A stretch of DNA of 7,890 nt from Deinococcus sp. (GTDB lineage Bacteria; Deinococcota; Deinococci; JACQHA01). A model generated the notes under the pieces. The model did no database searches, was not told the origin of the DNA, and saw only the letters and a program-made list of their open reading frames with translations. This document shows, piece by piece, positions 5,608 through 7,890 of the stretch (the stretch's first letter is position 1; each line of letters opens with the position of its first letter). The position numbers and the translations under genes were made by a program. The stretch is taken from positions 1 to 7,890 of the forward strand of contig JACQHA010000066.1 in assembly GCA_016199255.1 (NCBI GenBank), given 5' to 3'.

Positions 5608-6570
5608 CTACAGCGTGGCCACCGCCACCCGCTCGTAGTACAGCGCCGAGCGCAGCAGCGACGCCCCTTTCTGGCGGTTACTGGCACTAGCCAGCGCCGC
5701 CGGATCGGGAGGAAAGCTGAACAGCTCGGTGAACTCCTCCAGGCACTCGGTCACCTTGCTATAGCGGCCAGCAGCCAGCGCTAAAGTTTGAGCGTTCCGC
5801 CAGCCTTTCCCTGCCAGCCGGCTCAAGAATCGGGCGGCGCAGCCCCGGGCATGGGCAAACACCTGGGCACAATAGGCGTTGCCAAACGGGTCGGCGGTGC
5901 CCTCCCGCAGACTGGCAATCCAGGTCTCGTAAGCCGCCAGGCCAGTATCAAAGCTCTTCAGGTCAGGGTCCTTGCCATTAGCATGGCGCACCGCAAAGCG
6001 CAGCGCGGCGCGCGCCACTTCTTCCTCACTCAAGGGATAGCGCTCGCCTAAAAAGATCACGCACAGCACCGGTACCTCGCCGCTGCCCAGCCTGGCCAGG
6101 GGTATGGTGCTCGGGCCCCGCTCCCCCAGCGCGGTGCTCACCGCATAGGTACCCTCGGCCAGGTCCACACCGTGGATAACGCCAAACTCCGGCATGCCAA
6201 TGCGCCAAGCCACCACCGGCCGCCCGGCAGCCAGCTGCTCCACAATCCGGGAGTGGGCTACGGTCAGCCGGAACTGGCGCAAGGGATCGTCTGGGCCGGC
6301 GTAGAGCACCTCGCAGCTATAGCCCAGCCGGGCCAGGGCAGCGGGGATGTCCACTGCCCAGTGCAAGGCATTAACCGAGTCCGGCGAGACATCAGGCCGG
6401 GCGGCCAGGCGAAAGGCAAAGCCCGACAGGCCCATAAGCTCGTCGGTATCGCGCTCATCACCCGAGGCGCGCAGCACCCCTTCCACCGCCCCCATCAGCG
6501 AGGTCCAGTTGGACCCAAATTGCACCGGAAGATGGATGAGCGCTGACCGCCTAGCTTCTGCCAGCCCCAC
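5608..6570 (-). CDS. BtrH N-terminal/papain-like-fold domain protein
   Basis: This soluble protein of about 320 residues resembles, in its first 175 residues, the BtrH-N and C39-like papain-fold families. The segments are HLPVQFGSNWTSLMGAVEGVL, a DELMGLSGFAFRL block, then GRPVVAWRIG and FGVIHGVDL, where the histidine sits in the usual second catalytic position. No cysteine is present in the N-terminal segment where a C39 peptidase would have its nucleophile, so proteolysis is doubtful; a binding or acyl-handling role is possible. The C-terminal half is helical and unrecognised. I prefer the GTG at 6570 because GGGGAGG lies 8 nt upstream; an in-frame GTG at 6606 would add 12 residues but has no ribosome site. 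It is the first gene of the ubiE operon. The gene is certain; the domain call comes from pattern only. Confidence 0.7.
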   Translation of the reverse strand: MGLAEARRSALIHLPVQFGSNWTSLMGAVEGVLRASGDERDTDELMGLSGFAFRLAARPDVSPDSVNALHWAVDIPAALARLGYSCEVLYAGPDDPLRQFRLTVAHSRIVEQLAAGRPVVAWRIGMPEFGVIHGVDLAEGTYAVSTALGERGPSTIPLARLGSGEVPVLCVIFLGERYPLSEEEVARAALRFAVRHANGKDPDLKSFDTGLAAYETWIASLREGTADPFGNAYCAQVFAHARGCAARFLSRLAGKGWRNAQTLALAAGRYSKVTECLEEFTELFSFPPDPAALASASNRQKGASLLRSALYYERVAVATL

Positions 6571-6640
6571 AGCCGCTGCCTCCCCCCGGCGATACTCGAT
6601 CCGCACCTAGAAGCAAGCTGCCGCCAGCCTCCCCTGGTTA

Positions 6641-6653
6641 TGTGCGGCGCACA
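6641..6653. promoter_or_regulatory. short palindrome just downstream of the ubiE-operon promoter
   Basis: TGTGCGGCGCACA is a 6-bp inverted repeat around a single G. It lies within about 20 bp downstream of the start predicted from the promoter at 6667-6695, a place where a repressor would block transcription. It is short enough to be chance in GC-rich DNA. Confidence 0.3.
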
Positions 6654-6666
6654 AGTATCTTGCGGC

Positions 6667-6695
6667 ATTGTAGCGCAGGGTACAGCGCGGCACAA
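6667..6695 (-). promoter_or_regulatory. candidate promoter of the BtrH-like/ubiE/CPBP/GidA-like operon
   Basis: On the minus strand, TTGTGC (6690-6695) and TACAAT (6667-6672, 5 of 6 to the -10 consensus) are 17 bp apart. Transcription would start near 6660, about 90 nt before the preferred GTG. It lies downstream of the hairpin that probably ends the preceding transcript, as expected for a new operon. Confidence 0.55.
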
Positions 6696-6702
6696 CTAAG
6701 GC

Positions 6703-6727
6703 CCTCCCCGCCTCAAGGGCGGGGAGG
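6703..6727 (-). terminator. hairpin, probable terminator of the nucleotidyltransferase transcript
   Basis: CCTCCCCGCC (6703-6712) and GGCGGGGAGG (6718-6727) form a 10-bp stem with a 5-nt loop. On the minus strand it follows the nucleotidyltransferase stop by about 85 nt. CCTTCCTTG directly precedes it and GCCTTAG follows. The T-run is minimal, as at the similar hairpin 3383-3405. The rest of the roughly 200-bp spacer 6607-6811 shows only the promoter and short palindrome listed separately. Confidence 0.5.
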
Positions 6728-6811
6728 CAAGGAAGGGAAGCGTGCTACGGTAGGAACTTGAGTCCCGTACCGCCTCCTTTGTACCGGGCAATGGTAAGGA
6801 AGGGTAAAGCA

Positions 6812-7414
6812 CTACCCTACCAGCCGCCGGTAGTCCAGCGGGGTGTCTATATCCGCCAGCACCCCTGGGTCACCCACCGGCACCTGGCGCAGCGCAGCGG
6901 CGTGAGAGCGCACCACCCCCCGGGCTCCCTGGTCCAAAGGCGCCGCCAATAGCTCAGGGATGAGAGAAGCGCTGAACAGCACCGGGTGCCCGCGGCGCCC
7001 GGCGTACACCGGCACCACCACCGCATCACCTGGGGAATAGGCCGCCAGCAGCTGTGCCACTACCTGGGAAGTGAGCATAGGGTGATCCACCAGAGCCATC
7101 AGCACCCCGTCCCAATTTCCCCCCAGCGCCCTGAGGCCCACCTGAAGCGAAGAAAGCTGACCCAGAGCATAGTCAGGGTTTTCTACTACCTGGGCGCCAC
7201 TCAGATCCACCGAGGCCCTGATACGCTGCGCGTGAGCCCCCAGCACCACCACCCGCTGCTGGATACCGGCCGCCGCCAAGACCCGCAGCAAGCGACCCAG
7301 GAACGTCTCCGCCCCCAGGCGCAAAAGGGCTTTGGGAAACCCCATGCGCCGCGACTCGCCAGCCGCCAAGATCAGAGCCGCCACCCGGGCTTTTCCCGCT
7401 CCCAGACTAGACAT
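6812..7414 (-). CDS. MocA/MobA-like nucleotidyltransferase
   Basis: This 200-residue protein has an NTP-transferase (Rossmann-like) fold. It shows LAAGESRRMGFPKALL (16-31), the nucleotide-binding signature of MobA/MocA proteins, then GQLSSL (85-90), LVDHPML (108-114) with the metal-binding aspartate, RRGHPVLF (140-147) and DIDTPLDY (188-195). MocA and MobA attach CMP or GMP to molybdopterin; related members activate other small molecules. DHP in place of the MocA D.P pattern and the lack of other molybdenum genes here leave the substrate open. I chose the ATG at 7414, which places the signature near the N-terminus as usual. A GTG at 7459 would add 15 residues but overlaps a stem and has no ribosome site. 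It follows the 60-residue membrane gene by about 100 nt and ends ahead of the hairpin at 6703-6727. Confidence 0.85.
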   Translation of the reverse strand: MSSLGAGKARVAALILAAGESRRMGFPKALLRLGAETFLGRLLRVLAAAGIQQRVVVLGAHAQRIRASVDLSGAQVVENPDYALGQLSSLQVGLRALGGNWDGVLMALVDHPMLTSQVVAQLLAAYSPGDAVVVPVYAGRRGHPVLFSASLIPELLAAPLDQGARGVVRSHAAALRQVPVGDPGVLADIDTPLDYRRLVG

Positions 7415-7460
7415 AGCAAAACCCCGGCACAAAATCCCCCACTGCCTGGTTGTTGCCACA

Positions 7461-7493
7461 GAGGGTCTTCTGGCTGGCCGCGACGGGACCCTC
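7461..7493 (-). other. second stem in the leader of the nucleotidyltransferase gene
   Basis: GAGGGTC (7461-7467) pairs with GACCCTC (7487-7493), a 7-bp stem around a 19-nt GC-rich loop. It lies directly after the hairpin 7495-7522 on the minus strand and about 47 nt before the ATG at 7414. It does not match a riboswitch class that I can recognise. Confidence 0.3.
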
Positions 7494-7494
7494 G

Positions 7495-7522
7495 GTAAGT
7501 GGGGCGCCAGTGCCCCACTTAC
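7495..7522 (-). terminator. strong hairpin overlapping the stop codon of the 60-residue gene
   Basis: GTAAGTGGGGC (7495-7505) and GCCCCACTTAC (7512-7522) form a perfect 11-bp stem with a 6-nt loop. The stop codon (7519-7521) lies within it. On the minus strand no T-run follows; on the plus strand GTTTTAGG does. It may be a bidirectional or processing element, or a stop for antisense transcription, so the terminator label is tentative. Confidence 0.45.
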
Positions 7523-7701
7523 GTTTTAGGCCGCAGGGGCACTAGCCGCCGCGCCAGGAAGACTCCTAAGGCAATCCCAATGCCAGTCACCACCCCCGGC
7601 GCTAGCCAGTGCCCCAGGTGCTGCTCCACTCGTTGCCCCACATAGCCGCCGGCAAACGCTCCAGCGGCCACCGCCAGCACAAAAACCAGATAGCGGGGCA
7701 T
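7519..7701 (-). CDS. small two-helix membrane protein
   Basis: This 60-residue protein has two hydrophobic segments (about 4-22 and 33-50) joined by a short charged loop (QRVEQHLGH), and a basic end RRLVPLRPKT. The spacing of glycines (AGAFAGGYVG, then GVVTGIGIALGVFLARRL) loosely recalls AtpZ-type F-ATPase accessory proteins, but no ATP synthase gene is visible, so no name is given. Its ATG overlaps the TAA of the upstream gene as TAATG, which supports coupled translation and makes a real gene likely. The stop codon lies inside a strong hairpin. Confidence 0.65.
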   Translation of the reverse strand: MPRYLVFVLAVAAGAFAGGYVGQRVEQHLGHWLAPGVVTGIGIALGVFLARRLVPLRPKT

Positions 7702-7890
7702 TAGCTGCCCCCCAGCTTTAGTAGCCCAGCCCGAGAGAGCAGCACCACCACTGTCAACGCCACCAGGACCAAGGTCAAGCCCCCAAACATCAGCCGGTGG
7801 CGGGGAGAGCCCACCACCCCCCCCAGGGCCAGACCCCAGAGCCCCAGCACCATGAGCCAGAGCCCTACCTGGCCCGGCCCCCGGCGCAGG
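7701..7890 (-). CDS. C-terminal part of a small membrane protein (cut by window edge)
   Basis: An open frame enters from the window end and closes with TAA at 7701-7703. The visible 62 or so residues hold two hydrophobic segments, VGLWLMVLGLWGLALGGVVG and LMFGGLTLVLVALTVVVLL, joined by a short SPRHR loop, and end in LLKLGGS. The frame is open throughout and the TAA overlaps the next ATG, so it appears co-translated with the 60-residue protein. No family is recognised, and the start is outside the window. Confidence 0.6.
   Translation of the reverse strand, partial: LRRGPGQVGLWLMVLGLWGLALGGVVGSPRHRLMFGGLTLVLVALTVVVLLSRAGLLKLGGS

Noticed and set aside
7461..7522. Molybdenum cofactor riboswitch ahead of the MocA-like gene
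   Set aside because: The element is too short and lacks the class sequence features as I know them; only two simple stems are seen.

Overview
The window is a GC-rich stretch of a bacterial chromosome. It is densely coded, almost entirely on the minus strand, with short spacers and good Shine-Dalgarno sites. It shows no rRNA, tRNA, CRISPR array or transposase. A UbiE/MenG methyltransferase implies a respiratory quinone, most likely menaquinone. A short GidA-like FAD protein beside it recalls gene neighbourhoods I associate with Deinococcota, but the phylum cannot be fixed from this sequence alone.

Left block (36-2363, minus strand). One probable operon reads yeiH-family transporter, then a CsoR/FrmR-type repressor, then a DM13-domain lipoprotein. 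Its promoter region holds two 16-bp operator cores (ATACCC....GGGTAT) 33 bp apart, each sitting in the 17-bp spacer of a candidate promoter. A 30-codon leader ORF with a good Shine-Dalgarno overlaps the transporter start by ATGA. The repressor lacks the usual CsoR histidine and its second cysteine is displaced by one residue. Together with a putative sulfate/sulfur-anion exporter, this suggests sensing of persulfide or another thiol-reactive signal rather than copper. The DM13 lipoprotein would add a redox-active protein at the cell surface. This autoregulated three-gene unit is the most interesting part of the window.

Middle (2364-3410, plus strand). A divergent gene encodes a cysteine-free secreted protein of unknown function. 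A perfect 18-bp palindrome lies upstream of it. It ends at a strong hairpin between convergent genes.

Right-centre (3411-6695, minus strand). A candidate promoter with a TACAAT -10 drives a probable four-gene operon: a BtrH-N/papain-like protein, UbiE/MenG, a CPBP intramembrane protease and a short GidA-like FAD oxidoreductase. The genes are separated by 35 and 6 nt and then by an overlap.

Right end (6703-7890, minus strand). Here lie a MocA/MobA-like nucleotidyltransferase with a hairpin-rich leader, a 60-residue two-helix membrane protein, and the C-terminal end of another small membrane protein that overlaps it by TAATG. A hairpin at 6703-6727 probably ends the nucleotidyltransferase transcript.
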